Source of the DNA: Pseudomonadales bacterium
GTDB lineage: Bacteria > Pseudomonadota > Gammaproteobacteria > Pseudomonadales > Azotimanducaceae
Direction: 5' to 3'
Length of the DNA: 64,000 nucleotides
NCBI GenBank assembly: GCA_028281005.1
Contig: JANQKS010000036.1
Coordinates: 22,159-86,158 of the forward strand
The stretch's first letter is position 1; each line of letters begins with the position of its first letter. This document shows, piece by piece, positions 1 to 8,408 of this stretch. The position numbers were made by a program, and so were the translations under genes. The notes beneath the pieces are model-generated. The model had not been told where the DNA came from, did no database searches, and worked only from the letters and a program-made list of their open reading frames with translations.

Positions 1-250
1 TACCATAGGTGCCTTCTTCCAACCGTGCCAAGGCAAGACCTACCTGGCGTTCCTGTTCGCTCAGTTCATCTTCCAGCGCAATCATGGTTTCACTGTTTTC
101 CATTTCCACCGCTTGCTCGGCAAAATCTTGCGGCAACGGTTCTTCGCGGTGGTGCACGTGCTTCGCCAAGCGTTCTCGCCGGTCGACGATGCTGGCCTGA
201 TACTCTTCCAAACGGGTTCGAATCTCCGCCGTGCGGTCGCTTGTGCTCAT
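1..250 (-). CDS. DksA/TraR family protein, C-terminus cut off by window edge
   Basis: Reading leftward from an ATG at 248-250, an open frame runs to the window edge and gives 83 residues. It is rich in charged helix-forming residues and contains REEPLPQDFAEQAVEMEN followed by a Glu-rich helix ending LARLEEGTYG. In small DksA/TraR-type proteins this segment directly precedes the C4 zinc finger, which would lie outside the window. Known members bind RNA polymerase in the secondary channel and modulate initiation under stress. That this one does so is inference, because the zinc-finger half is not visible. It is transcribed away from the Hsp20 genes. Confidence 0.8.
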   Translation of the reverse strand, partial: MSTSDRTAEIRTRLEEYQASIVDRRERLAKHVHHREEPLPQDFAEQAVEMENSETMIALEDELSEQERQVGLALARLEEGTYG

Positions 251-457
251 AATTCCCAAAGCACTCCATGAATTATTGAAACTCTATTTAGAGCATAGAA
301 ACGCCCTCATCGGGCCACCATCCGGGAATTGTGCAGAGCGTTAAGGGTAACTACGTACTAGAAAATCCGCACCCCGGCCCAAGTATCTATTTGCCAACAA
401 CGAGGCTTATCAGGCTTCACGCGAGCACAGACAACAGATCACTTAAGGAGATGCAAG
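251..457. other. Divergent spacer between the DksA-like gene and hsp20
   Basis: No gene is seen here. The spacer must hold promoters for both flanking genes. A small palindrome lies at 283-294 (CTCTAttTAGAG). TTGAAA at 276-281 and CCCTCAT at 304-310 recall heat-shock promoter halves, but the 22-base gap is too long for the usual sigma-32 spacing of about 13-15. AAGGAG at 445-450 is the ribosome binding site of the first Hsp20 gene. Confidence 0.5.
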
Positions 458-886
458 ATGAGTACAATCGACCGACCTTCCGGATTGTTAGACGACTTTT
501 ATCGCCCCTTTGGCAGCTTGTTTAGAGAGGGATTCCCGAGCCGGCTTGTCAGCGACAGCGAAGCTTGGCTGCCTGCGGTGGACATCAAACGCAATGACGG
601 CGCCTATAGCATCGAAATGGAAGTGCCGGGTTTTAATCCCGAAGAGATCGATGTTGAAGCCCACGACGGGGTACTCACCATCCAAGGTGAGCGGCACTCA
701 GAAAGTGACAAAAGTGAAGGCGACTTTATCCGCCGGGAACGACGCTACGGCAAGTTTGTGCGCCGCTTCAGCCTGCCCGCCGGGGCCAGCAGCGATGCGA
801 TCAACGCCCAGGTCAAAGAAGGTGTGCTGCACATCAGTGTGCCCAGCAGTAACGGCAATGACCCGAAGAAAATTGCAGTGGAATAA
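458..886 (+). CDS. Hsp20/alpha-crystallin small heat-shock protein 1
   Basis: This 142-residue protein is an ATP-independent holdase chaperone that keeps unfolded cytoplasmic proteins soluble. The alpha-crystallin domain spans roughly residues 38-135: it opens with WLPAVDIKRNDGAYSIEMEVPG, contains the GVLTIQGER strand, and ends in KEGVLHISVPSS. The C-terminus has the I-x-V anchor (IAVE) used for oligomer assembly. The ATG at 458 is preceded by a strong AAGGAG seven bases upstream. The gene lies 30 bases ahead of a second, divergent Hsp20 gene and is probably co-transcribed with it. Confidence 0.93.
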   Translation: MSTIDRPSGLLDDFYRPFGSLFREGFPSRLVSDSEAWLPAVDIKRNDGAYSIEMEVPGFNPEEIDVEAHDGVLTIQGERHSESDKSEGDFIRRERRYGKFVRRFSLPAGASSDAINAQVKEGVLHISVPSSNGNDPKKIAVE

Positions 887-916
887 TTGCAGCACAAAAA
901 AAGAGGAGCATTTAGC

Positions 917-1393
917 ATGGCGCACCCAACGACGCGGAATGACCACGAAACGTCCAAAACCTGGCAGTGGCTGGTGAACGGTTGGCACGCTTTACGCGAT
1001 GCAGCGGTGAGCGCGGTGACCTATTTCACCCCGGCATCGGAACAGCAGCAGACTTCACAACGCTGGGGGGTCATCGCCACCGATGTCACCGAACAGCAAG
1101 ACACCGTTCATGTGGAATTGGAAATCCCCGGCATGAACAAAGCGGATCTAAGCGTTGAAGTGCACGGCGATCATCTGGTGATCAGCGGCGAAAAGCGCAC
1201 CAGCGCAACTCGCCACGAAGGTTCCCTGGTATTTACCGAACGCGCCTACGGGCGCTTTAAGCGAGTGTTGCCGCTGCCTTGTGAGGTGAGCAGCGAAGGC
1301 ACACAGGCGAAGTATCGCGACGGCGTGTTAAGCGTGAGCATGCCGAAAGACCGCTCGGTGTCACCACGCGCCATACCTGTAGATCGTGGTTAA
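917..1393 (+). CDS. Hsp20/alpha-crystallin small heat-shock protein 2
   Basis: A second small heat-shock chaperone of 158 residues. It has a longer, more polar N-terminal arm than its neighbour, then an alpha-crystallin domain from about residue 50 (HVELEIPGMNKADLSVEV, then VISGEKR, then RDGVLSVSMPK) and a C-terminal I-P-V anchor. The ATG at 917 was chosen because AGAGGAG lies a few bases upstream; the frame is open back to a TTG at 887 that has no such site. The pair is divergent in sequence, so it is either an old duplication or two independent members that could co-assemble (inference). Confidence 0.92.
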   Translation: MAHPTTRNDHETSKTWQWLVNGWHALRDAAVSAVTYFTPASEQQQTSQRWGVIATDVTEQQDTVHVELEIPGMNKADLSVEVHGDHLVISGEKRTSATRHEGSLVFTERAYGRFKRVLPLPCEVSSEGTQAKYRDGVLSVSMPKDRSVSPRAIPVDRG

Positions 1394-1400
1394 GTTTGGC

Positions 1401-1443
1401 TAGGGAGCCTCTGCATAAGTCTCAAAAGCTCAGAGGCTCCCTA
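1401..1443. terminator. Bidirectional hairpin between converging hsp20 and hemerythrin genes
   Basis: A perfect 13-base inverted repeat (1401-1413 with 1431-1443) surrounds a 17-base loop. It sits exactly between converging genes and includes the stop codon of the hemerythrin gene at 1441-1443. There is no long T-tract on either side, so it may stabilise RNA ends or terminate weakly in both directions. Confidence 0.6.
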
Positions 1444-2016
1444 GGACGTCGCTTCAGCAACAAACTCGTACAAGGAGGCAAACTTGCCTAAGTTCAACTC
1501 GAACATAGGGTCAGCCTGGGTAGCCGTTTGCGCAGCAATAGCCTGCCAATCTTCCTCGGCTAGCTGGCGTTCTGCCAGGGGGAAGAGGTGATGGATCTCG
1601 TTGCGCATATGCGCCCGCTGCAGCTCTAGATAACGTTTGAAATGGTCTTGCAGCTGATCCATAGGGACAATGATGTCGTTGAGTATCTGCCCAACATCTC
1701 TCTCCAACTGCACGGTGGCGCCTATGATTTCGGCGTGCTGGGCCAAATTGGTATGCACCAGCTCTCGTTCTGCCGGGGTCAGGCCTTTGTCCAGAACGCG
1801 GTCGAACAACTGATCTTCCACCGGATGGTGCACTGTATCCGGATATTCTTGTAAATAGCTAATGATGTCCGCCACTATCTCCCAATTCACATCTTCATCC
1901 GGCGGGACACTCAGGGCGCGTTCCAGCGCTTCCAGCACACGAGCGATGTGTAGGTGGTCATCTTCGAGGCGTACCATCACCTGATGTTGCGCCCCCTGCC
2001 GTTGCGGTGGTTCCAC
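1441..2016 (-). CDS. Hemerythrin HHE domain protein
   Basis: A 191-residue, mostly helical protein with the metal-ligand pattern of the hemerythrin/HHE family: DDHLH near residue 19, HHPVEDQLF, a later HTNLAQH, and HMRNEIHHLFP. These His and Glu/Asp side chains hold a di-iron centre that in characterised members binds oxygen or senses or repairs damage by reactive oxygen or nitrogen. There is no membrane segment or signal peptide, so it should be cytoplasmic. The GTG start at 2016 has AAGG upstream and lies six bases after the stop of the receiver-domain gene, which implies one transcript and possibly a shared pathway. An ATG 13 codons later is an alternative start. Confidence 0.88.
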   Translation of the reverse strand: MEPPQRQGAQHQVMVRLEDDHLHIARVLEALERALSVPPDEDVNWEIVADIISYLQEYPDTVHHPVEDQLFDRVLDKGLTPAERELVHTNLAQHAEIIGATVQLERDVGQILNDIIVPMDQLQDHFKRYLELQRAHMRNEIHHLFPLAERQLAEEDWQAIAAQTATQADPMFELNLGKFASLYEFVAEATS

Positions 2017-2022
2017 GCGACC

Positions 2023-2403
2023 TTAGCCGGTGAGGAAAGACAATAAAGGAGAGCGGTCGACCAGAGGTTTGGGCCAAACGTATTCGATACCCACGCGCTC
2101 GGCCATACGTACCGCATTCATGGAATTGCGGCTCACCAGCAACGCAAATGGAAAATGCAGGCCACGCTGTTTGAGCGTTTGAAACAACTCCACACCGCCA
2201 CCATCCGGCAGCTGTGCTTCGCAAATCACGCACCGCGGGTGAACGTCATCTATAGTGCGCAGAAACGCGGCTTGGGTAGCAAAACCTAGGGCTTGATGGC
2301 CATTTGAGTCACACAAGTATTGCAGGCTGTCGCGAACTGCGGGGTCGCCGTCAACGACGCAAACCACAGCGTGCCTTTTGGGACTCTCATAGATTCCATT
2401 CAT
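2023..2403 (-). CDS. Stand-alone receiver-domain protein with Glu at the phospho-site
   Basis: This 126-residue protein has a CheY/FixJ-like receiver fold and no output domain. Receiver hallmarks are CVVDGDPAVRDSL (acidic pair D18/D20), a hydrophobic strand before LPDGGG, and the conserved Lys in WPKP (K112). The phospho-acceptor Asp expected in VICEAQLPDGG is Glu62, and the switch Thr/Ser position is Ser91. A Glu there cannot be phosphorylated in the usual way and often mimics the phosphorylated state. It is followed six bases later by the hemerythrin gene. It probably acts by binding a partner in a fixed state, which is inference. Confidence 0.8.
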   Translation of the reverse strand: MNGIYESPKRHAVVCVVDGDPAVRDSLQYLCDSNGHQALGFATQAAFLRTIDDVHPRCVICEAQLPDGGGVELFQTLKQRGLHFPFALLVSRNSMNAVRMAERVGIEYVWPKPLVDRSPLLSFLTG

Positions 2404-2507
2404 GGCGGCAGACTAGCGCGGCGTCAACCGGGTCCAAAATGCGGGAATCTACTTATGCTGAAGAGACTGGGGCTAAAGAGACTGGACTGAAATGGCGGGC
2501 GCTTGGC

Positions 2508-2954
2508 TTATGGCTGCTCGGATCGCCGTGTTTGGGATTGCTGGGACATTAACCGCATGTAGGCAATCCCCGGCGCCAGCGCCCAGCACCACGCCAGTTG
2601 GGTCGCTTCGTCCCATTGACTGTCAAACTCCTGGGCGGTCTCGATCAGCGCCTGCATCCACACCTCGAAGGCGTTGGGGTCAATACCGATGCGGTCATGC
2701 ACCGCTGCCAGACGATCAAGTTCGGCATTGGGCTCGCCCACCACATAGTAGGTGACCAACTGAAACAGCGACTTTTTTAACATCACCACCTGCCGCTCGC
2801 GATCCGTGTTGGCGAACATGGCGGCGATCGAGTCGTCTTGCAGAAAACGATCATAAAAGGCGTTGAAAAACGCATCCGCTCGCCCGTCCATGCCAATGTC
2901 GCTACCGAAAATGCGCGCATAGCTGTCTTCAAATCGCGGATTCGCCAAGCTCAT
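2508..2954 (-). CDS. Bacterial globin-like protein
   Basis: A 148-residue single-domain protein with globin features: an A-helix region, ADAFFNAFYDRFLQDDSIAAMF, then LKKSLFQLVTYYV, and LDRLAAVHDRIGI containing the likely proximal heme His. The end, FEVWMQALIETAQEFD, matches the G helix of bacterial globins. Such proteins bind oxygen or nitric oxide at heme, and some are sensors. It stands alone as a leftward gene, divergent from the Usp gene to its right and upstream of the receiver/hemerythrin pair on the same strand. The neighbourhood suggests a role in gas handling, but the substrate cannot be read from sequence. Confidence 0.8.
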   Translation of the reverse strand: MSLANPRFEDSYARIFGSDIGMDGRADAFFNAFYDRFLQDDSIAAMFANTDRERQVVMLKKSLFQLVTYYVVGEPNAELDRLAAVHDRIGIDPNAFEVWMQALIETAQEFDSQWDEATQLAWCWALAPGIAYMRLMSQQSQTRRSEQP

Positions 2955-3075
2955 CGAGCCAACCTTCGAGCGTAAGGGTTATCCCTCATCATATGCTGGC
3001 TTCCACGCATTGGCGAGTTGAAGGCATATGCCTAATCTGCAAGCATTGCCCAAAATAACAGGGGAGCAGACCATC

Positions 3076-3528
3076 GTGGCCTACCAAAACATTCTCATCG
3101 CCGTTGACCTGACTGAAGAAGCCGAAGAGGTTTTTGCAGCAGCGCGCAATGCCGCCAACGAACAAAGCGCAACCACCGTTTCAGCCTGCACCATTGTGCG
3201 GCCACTGGCGCGTACCTACGGTGGCTTGGACATGGCCAACGTTGTGGCTGGCGCGCCGTTTGAAGAAGAGATGCGCACACAAGCCAAAGACAAACTGGTG
3301 GCGTTGGGTAACGAGTACGGTGTTGCGGATGCGGATACTTACGTGCGCATGGGGGCACCGGCCACCGAAATTCGCGCCCTAGCGGAAGAACTCAAGGCAG
3401 ATCTGATTGTAATCGGCACCCATGGCCGCCACGGCCTGGGTTTGTTGCTCGGCTCTACCGCCAACGCGGTCCTGCACGGCGTGTCGTGCGACGTGTTAGT
3501 TGTAAAAATCCACCCCACACAAGATTAA
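3076..3528 (+). CDS. Universal stress protein, single UspA domain
   Basis: A 150-residue UspA-fold protein beginning VAYQNILIAVDLTEEAEEV, the usual first strand of the family, and ending with GTHGRHGLGLLLGSTANAV, the glycine-rich loop that binds ATP in the ATP-binding subclass. The GTG at 3076 follows GGGGAG by nine bases and gives a normal Usp N-terminus; an ATG at 3028 would add 16 atypical residues. It precedes the cbb3 oxidase operon by about 120 bases. Usps help cells survive starvation, oxidants or low oxygen. Its specific role here is not known. Confidence 0.88.
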   Translation: MAYQNILIAVDLTEEAEEVFAAARNAANEQSATTVSACTIVRPLARTYGGLDMANVVAGAPFEEEMRTQAKDKLVALGNEYGVADADTYVRMGAPATEIRALAEELKADLIVIGTHGRHGLGLLLGSTANAVLHGVSCDVLVVKIHPTQD

Positions 3529-3550
3529 TCTCGCCACATTGTCGAACACG

Positions 3551-3609
3551 GCACGCCAAAGCGTGCTGATGTTCGGTATCTACTGATACACGGGCTCCTC
3601 AGAGGAGCC
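3551..3609. other. Two small hairpins between usp and ccoN
   Basis: GCACGC/GCGTGC (3551-3566, 4-base loop) and GGCTCCTC-A-GAGGAGCC (3593-3609) are perfect inverted repeats in the 121-base spacer. Neither is followed by a T-tract. The second could be a palindromic operator for the oxidase operon, since its two arms are nearly contiguous. I see no TTGAT-N4-ATCAA FNR/Anr site here. Confidence 0.45.
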
Positions 3610-3649
3610 TACCATCGCCGCCACACCATGCTCCATTAAGGAAAAGTCT

Positions 3650-5110
3650 GTGACGGCAGAAGAGAATAACTACGACTATGGGGTCGTCCGCTATTTCGCC
3701 ATCGCGACGGTTGTGTGGGGGATTGTCGGCATGGGAGTGGGTCTCCTACTCGCCGCTCAACTCGCATGGCCTGCGCTCAATTTTGATGTTCCCTGGCTAA
3801 GCTTCGGTCGCCTGCGACCGCTGCATACCAACGCGGTCATTTTTGCGTTTGGCGGGTGTGCGCTGATGGCCAGCGCGTTTTACGCCGTGCAACGCACCTG
3901 TCACACCCCCCTGTTTTCTAACGGGCTGGCGTGGTTTGTCTTTTGGGGTTGGCAATTGGTGATTTTGAGCGCCGCCATCACCTTACCCTTGGGTATTACC
4001 ACCTCCAAGGAATACGCAGAGTTAGAATGGCCCATCGACATCCTTATCACGCTGGTGTGGGTGGCGTTTGCCATTGTGTTTTTCGGCACTATCGCCAAGC
4101 GCAAAGTGGAACACATTTATGTGGCCAACTGGTTCTTCGGCGCGCTCATTATCGGTGTTGCGATCCTACATATTTTCAACAGCCTGGCGCTGCCGGTGTC
4201 ACTCACCAAAAGCTACTCCGTCTACTCCGGCTCCATCGACGCCATGGTGCAGTGGTGGTACGGACATAACGCGGTGGGCTTTTTCCTGACCGCCGGCTTC
4301 CTCGGCATCATGTATTACTTTGTCCCGAAACAAGCCGGCCGCCCGGTCTATTCCTATCGCTTGTCGATTGTGCATTTCTGGGCGCTGATCGCGATCTACG
4401 TGTGGGCAGGCCCACACCACCTGCACTACACCTCGCTACCGGATTGGGCGCAAAGTTTGGGCATGGTGATGTCCTTAGTGCTGTTGGCCCCCTCCTGGGG
4501 CGGCATGATCAACGGCATCATGACCCTATCCGGAGCGTGGGATAAGCTGCGCACGGATCCGATCATCAAGTTCCTCATCGTTTCCATTTCTTTCTACGGC
4601 ATGTCGACTTTTGAAGGGCCGATGATGTCGATCAAAACCATCAACGCGCTGTCGCACAACACCGATTGGACCATTGGCCACGTGCACTCCGGCGCGCTGG
4701 GGTGGGTGGCCATGGTCAGCATGGGTGCCATGTATCACCTGATACCACTGATGTTTGGGCGTAAAGCCGGCGAGATGTACAGCGTTAAGCTGATTAACCT
4801 GCACTTCTGGTTGTCGACCCTGGGGACGGTGATCTACATCGCATCCATGTGGGTGAACGGATTGCTGCAAGGCCTGATGTGGCGCGCCACCAGCATCGAC
4901 GGCACGCTCACCTATAGCTTCGCCGAAGCCGTTGAAGCGAGCTACCCCGGCTACTACGCACGCTTCGTGGGCGGCGCCATCTTCTTCGTCGGCATCTGCA
5001 TCATGGCTTACAACGTGTACATGACCACCCAGGGTAAAACCCGGGAAGAACCTGCCGCACCGGCCACACCCATGCTTGAGCCCAGCAGCCAACAAGGAGT
5101 ACCGGCATGA
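3650..5110 (+). CDS. ccoN: cbb3 cytochrome c oxidase catalytic subunit I
   Basis: The catalytic subunit of the high-affinity cbb3 terminal oxidase reduces oxygen to water at a heme b3-CuB centre in the inner membrane. The 486-residue protein has about 12 hydrophobic helices. Visible landmarks are [10 protein letters not shown] (low-spin heme His), [10 protein letters not shown] (CuB His next to the region of the cross-linked Tyr), [10 protein letters not shown] (two CuB His), and [13 protein letters not shown] (heme His pair). The GTG start at 3650 follows AAGGAAAAG. It overlaps ccoO by four bases (ATGA), so the two are translationally coupled. Confidence 0.98.
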   Translation: MTAEENNYDYGVVRYFAIATVVWGIVGMGVGLLLAAQLAWPALNFDVPWLSFGRLRPLHTNAVIFAFGGCALMASAFYAVQRTCHTPLFSNGLAWFVFWGWQLVILSAAITLPLGITTSKEYAELEWPIDILITLVWVAFAIVFFGTIAKRKVEHIYVANWFFGALIIGVAILHIFNSLALPVSLTKSYSVYSGSIDAMVQWWYGHNAVGFFLTAGFLGIMYYFVPKQAGRPVYSYRLSIVHFWALIAIYVWAGPHHLHYTSLPDWAQSLGMVMSLVLLAPSWGGMINGIMTLSGAWDKLRTDPIIKFLIVSISFYGMSTFEGPMMSIKTINALSHNTDWTIGHVHSGALGWVAMVSMGAMYHLIPLMFGRKAGEMYSVKLINLHFWLSTLGTVIYIASMWVNGLLQGLMWRATSIDGTLTYSFAEAVEASYPGYYARFVGGAIFFVGICIMAYNVYMTTQGKTREEPAAPATPMLEPSSQQGVPA

Positions 5111-5736
5111 ACCACAGCAGCATAGAAACCCGGGTGGGACTGTTGATTGGCTTAACGCTGTTTGCGGTCAGCATTGGCGGCATGGTGGAGATCTTTCCGT
5201 TGGTGTTTGACGAAGGCACCCAGCCGATTGAAACCGTTGAACCCTACGGCCCGCTGGCACTGGAAGGCAGGGACATCTACATCCGTGAAGGTTGTGTCGG
5301 CTGTCATACTCAGATGGTGCGAACCCTACATTCGGAAACCCAGCGCTACGGGCACTACTCGGTGGCCGGAGAAGATGTTTACGAACGTCCGTTCCTTTGG
5401 GGCTCAAAGCGCACCGGTCCGGACCTCGCCCGGGTTGGCGGCCGCTACAGCGATGATTGGCATGCCGCTCACTTGGCTGATCCACGTAGCGTCGTACCCG
5501 TCTCCAATATGCCCGCTTATCCGTGGCTGTTTGACAATGTGTTAGACGGCGAAGACGTCGCCGACAAAATGCGCACGCTGCAAACCCTGGGTACACCCTA
5601 CACCGAAGCGGACATCGCCGGTGCCCAAGCCGCGGTGGCCGGACGCACTGAGGCTGAAGCGCTGATCACCTATTTACAAACATTGGGCTTGGATATGCGC
5701 AACTACGAAGCCCCCACCAGCGGCGCAGGAGAGTAG
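5107..5736 (+). CDS. ccoO: cbb3 oxidase mono-heme cytochrome c subunit II
   Basis: A 209-residue membrane-anchored cytochrome c that passes electrons from CcoP toward CcoN. One N-terminal membrane helix (about residues 10-30) is followed by a periplasmic domain with the heme site [22 protein letters not shown] supplies the probable axial Met. Length matches the family. The ATG overlaps the ccoN stop as ATGA, and ccoQ starts two bases after its own stop. Confidence 0.97.
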   Translation: MNHSSIETRVGLLIGLTLFAVSIGGMVEIFPLVFDEGTQPIETVEPYGPLALEGRDIYIREGCVGCHTQMVRTLHSETQRYGHYSVAGEDVYERPFLWGSKRTGPDLARVGGRYSDDWHAAHLADPRSVVPVSNMPAYPWLFDNVLDGEDVADKMRTLQTLGTPYTEADIAGAQAAVAGRTEAEALITYLQTLGLDMRNYEAPTSGAGE

Positions 5737-5738
5737 TT

Positions 5739-5924
5739 ATGACCACTCAGATTTTTGCATTGATCCTGGTGGTGTTGAGTTTTGCGGTTTTGTTCACCTG
5801 GGCATTTTGGCCCGGTAACAAAGCCCGCTTTGAGGCACAGGGCCGCTCCGTGCTCGATCTCGACGATAGCCGACAAGCGCACCACAACAAACAGACAAAC
5901 AAGCTGGAAGGAGAAGCATCATGA
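5739..5924 (+). CDS. ccoQ: cbb3 oxidase small subunit
   Basis: A 61-residue single-span protein: one hydrophobic helix (FALILVVLSFAVLFTWAFW) followed by a polar cytoplasmic tail containing the conserved W-P-x-N-K and DDS segments typical of CcoQ. In studied bacteria CcoQ stabilises CcoP in the assembled oxidase. It lies between ccoO and ccoP, with an ATGA overlap into ccoP, which supports the call despite the short length. Confidence 0.92.
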   Translation: MTTQIFALILVVLSFAVLFTWAFWPGNKARFEAQGRSVLDLDDSRQAHHNKQTNKLEGEAS

Positions 5925-6784
5925 GCATGGGTTGGCACTGGTTTGTTGTGTTGGGCCTGTTGCTCAGCCTGGCCGCCATGTTTTGGTTGTTGTTCGCCAA
6001 CCGCCAGCGCACCAGCAAAGGCACCACCGGCCACGAATGGGATGGTATTGAGGAACTCGATAACCCCTTACCCATGTGGTGGGTAGGTATGTTTGTGGTC
6101 AGCATGATATTTACACTGGGATACGTGGCTTATTACCCCGGTCTCGGCGATTTCAGCGGCGCCGGCAGTTGGAGTTCACAAGCGCAACACGATGCCGAAG
6201 CGGCTCGCCACGAAGCGCGCTTTGCACCCTTGTATGCAGAACTCGGCAGCATGGATGAAGAGGCCCTCGCGCAAGACAAGCGCGGCATGCAAGTGGGCCG
6301 TCGTCTGTATCTGAATCACTGCTCTACCTGCCACGGTGTCAACGCCGGCGGCGCATTTGGCTTCCCCAATCTCACCGACGATGAGTGGCAATGGGGTGAC
6401 TCCTATGAGGACATCCGCTACACCTTAGTCAACGGGCGAGTTGCGCAGATGGTGCCATGGGGCGCTGCCTTAGGTGAAAAAGGTGTGGTTAACGTGGCGC
6501 ATTACGTATTGCAAATGTCGGGGCAGGAACATGATGCCGAACGCGCCGCAGCCGGGGCGGAGCAATACAACACCTTGTGTGTGGCGTGCCACGGCATGGA
6601 CGGTAAAGGCAATAAGTTGTTTGGCGCGCCAGATTTAACCAACGACATCTGGCTGTACGGCGGCAGCTTGGAACAAATTATGTTCACGCTTAATAACGGC
6701 CGCCAAGGCAACATGCCCGCTCAGTCGGACATCCTCAGCGACGACAAAATCCACATTCTGACGACTTATATACGGAGTCTGTAA
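5921..6784 (+). CDS. ccoP: cbb3 oxidase di-heme cytochrome c subunit III
   Basis: A 287-residue electron-entry subunit with two c-type hemes. Two N-terminal membrane helices (about residues 5-25 and 50-75, the second after the conserved WDGIEELDNPLPMWW) precede two tandem cytochrome c domains with CSTCHG and CVACHG. NMPAQSDILS near the end provides a Met ligand. The length is normal for the short form of CcoP with two periplasmic hemes. Confidence 0.98.
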   Translation: MSMGWHWFVVLGLLLSLAAMFWLLFANRQRTSKGTTGHEWDGIEELDNPLPMWWVGMFVVSMIFTLGYVAYYPGLGDFSGAGSWSSQAQHDAEAARHEARFAPLYAELGSMDEEALAQDKRGMQVGRRLYLNHCSTCHGVNAGGAFGFPNLTDDEWQWGDSYEDIRYTLVNGRVAQMVPWGAALGEKGVVNVAHYVLQMSGQEHDAERAAAGAEQYNTLCVACHGMDGKGNKLFGAPDLTNDIWLYGGSLEQIMFTLNNGRQGNMPAQSDILSDDKIHILTTYIRSL

Positions 6785-6789
6785 TCGAA

Positions 6790-8241
6790 GTGAACGCAGC
6801 CGGGCAGGTACCAGAAGAGCCGGTCAAGCTGGAGGGTTTTGCTCCTGCTGAAGCCACCGACCTGTACAAAAAACGCGAGAAGATTTTTACCCGCTACGTC
6901 GGTGGTGTGTACCAGAAGCTGCGTTTTTATACCGGTTGGCCGCTGCTGCTTGGCTATTTTGGCCTACCCTGGTTGATGTGGGGCGAGCGCCAGGCGGTGC
7001 TGTTTGATCTCCCGGCACGGCAATTTCATCTGCTGGGTCTCACCATTTGGCCGCAAGATTTATGGCTTTTGGGTTGGCTGCTGATGATCTCCGCATTTGG
7101 CTTATTTACTGTCACCACCCTGGTGGGCCGGCTGTGGTGCGGGTATACCTGCCCGCAGACGGTGTGGACTTCCATCTTCATGTGGGTGGAACAACTCACC
7201 GAAGGCCAACGCCACCAACGTGTACGCTTAGACAAGGCGCCCTGGACTTGGAACAAAATTTGGCGGCGCAGCGCCAAACACATCATGTGGCTGGGTTGGG
7301 CGTTTCTGACCGGTCTTACCTTTGTCGGCTATTTCACCCCGATCCGCGAACTCACGGTAGATGTGTTTACGCTGCAAGTGTGGGGATGGTCACCGCTGTG
7401 GATTTTGTTTTTTACTTGCGCTACCTACATCAACGCCGGCTGGATGCGTGAGCAGGTGTGCACGTACATGTGCCCATACGCACGATTTCAATCTGCCATG
7501 TTCGATAAAGACACCTTAATCGTGTCTTACAACCCGGAACGTGGTGAGCCGCGCGGTTCACGCAAACGCAACACCGGCGCCACCGAGCTAGGCGACTGCA
7601 TTGACTGCCAGTTGTGTGTGCAGGTATGTCCAACCGGCATCGATATCCGCAACGGTCTGCAATACGAGTGTATCGGCTGTGCCCATTGCATTGATGCCTG
7701 TGACGCGGTGATGGCCAAGATGGGTTATGCCCCCGGGTTGGTCAGTTACACCACAGAAAACGCGTTGGCCGGGCAACCCTCGCGAGTGATACGCGGCCGC
7801 AGCATAGGATACGCCTTGATTTGCGCCGCTTTGATCGGCGCGTTCGTCTTTATGTTATTCGCGCGTGTGGGGTTTGGCTTTGACATCATCCGTGAGCGCG
7901 GGGAGCTGTATCAGGTGGTCTCCGGCGGCATAGTGCGCAACGACTACCAACTGAAAATCATGAATAAAACCCAGCGCCCCGCGGACTACACCATTGCAGT
8001 GACCGAGCCGGCGTGGATCTCGTTAGCCTCAACGCAGCGGACTCAGGTAGCTGCCGGTGAGATTGAAAACCTTTCGTTGCAACTATTGGCCGACGCGCCA
8101 CAAGCGCCGAACGCGCCGAACGCGCCGAACGCGCCGGTCAAGATCGAAGTCTGCGAAGTGCAGACTGCAACCTGCATCCAAGAAAACACCACTTTTTTTG
8201 CGCCGATGTCATCGGCGACACAACAAACAGGAGTTCGCTAA
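6790..8241 (+). CDS. ccoG: cbb3 oxidase maturation ferredoxin CcoG/FixG
   Basis: A 483-residue membrane polyferredoxin implicated in copper handling during cbb3 oxidase assembly. It has about five membrane helices, Cys-Pro pairs in LWCGYTCPQTV and VCTYMCPYARF, and two 4Fe-4S clusters in CIDCQLCVQVCPTG and CIGCAHCIDACDAVM. The C-terminal third is the periplasmic Ig-like FixG domain. The GTG start at 6790 is five bases after ccoP. A 9-base repeat at 8102-8133 encodes consecutive Ala-Pro-Asn triplets in the C-terminal domain, a probably variable surface loop. Confidence 0.96.
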   Translation: MNAAGQVPEEPVKLEGFAPAEATDLYKKREKIFTRYVGGVYQKLRFYTGWPLLLGYFGLPWLMWGERQAVLFDLPARQFHLLGLTIWPQDLWLLGWLLMISAFGLFTVTTLVGRLWCGYTCPQTVWTSIFMWVEQLTEGQRHQRVRLDKAPWTWNKIWRRSAKHIMWLGWAFLTGLTFVGYFTPIRELTVDVFTLQVWGWSPLWILFFTCATYINAGWMREQVCTYMCPYARFQSAMFDKDTLIVSYNPERGEPRGSRKRNTGATELGDCIDCQLCVQVCPTGIDIRNGLQYECIGCAHCIDACDAVMAKMGYAPGLVSYTTENALAGQPSRVIRGRSIGYALICAALIGAFVFMLFARVGFGFDIIRERGELYQVVSGGIVRNDYQLKIMNKTQRPADYTIAVTEPAWISLASTQRTQVAAGEIENLSLQLLADAPQAPNAPNAPNAPVKIEVCEVQTATCIQENTTFFAPMSSATQQTGVR

Positions 8242-8408
8242 TGAAACGTCTCATGTTGGCTTTGGTCATCGGCATCCCCCTGGCCAGCGTGGCTTCAGGC
8301 GGTGTGTTGCTGTATTTCGCGCTGAACAGCAACGACGTGAACGTGTTCGAAGACGCCAAGGCGCTGTCTAAAACCAGCTGGCACGAAGAGGACAAGACGC
8401 AGCCGTGA
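8241..8408 (+). CDS. Small FixH-like membrane protein (55 residues)
   Basis: This short gene overlaps the ccoG stop by one base (TAATG) and the ccoI start by four (GTGA), so it is held in the operon by coupling at both ends. The product has one membrane helix (MLALVIGIPLASVASGG) and a short tail, VNVFEDAKALSKTSW. Both parts resemble the N-terminal anchor and following D-D-Y-Y-K-x-G region of FixH/CcoH, which occupies the same position in other cco loci but is normally about 150-170 residues. The periplasmic domain is absent. It is either a natural minimal FixH or a remnant kept for coupling. The resemblance is by eye. Confidence 0.7.
   Translation: MKRLMLALVIGIPLASVASGGVLLYFALNSNDVNVFEDAKALSKTSWHEEDKTQP

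Noticed and set aside
276..310. Heat-shock (sigma-32) promoter ahead of the Hsp20 genes
   Set aside because: TTGAAA and CCCTCAT are present but 22 bases apart, too far for the known spacing.
3529..3649. FNR/Anr site expected before ccoN
   Set aside because: No TTGAT-N4-ATCAA-like sequence was found here or in the other spacers of the first 16 kb.
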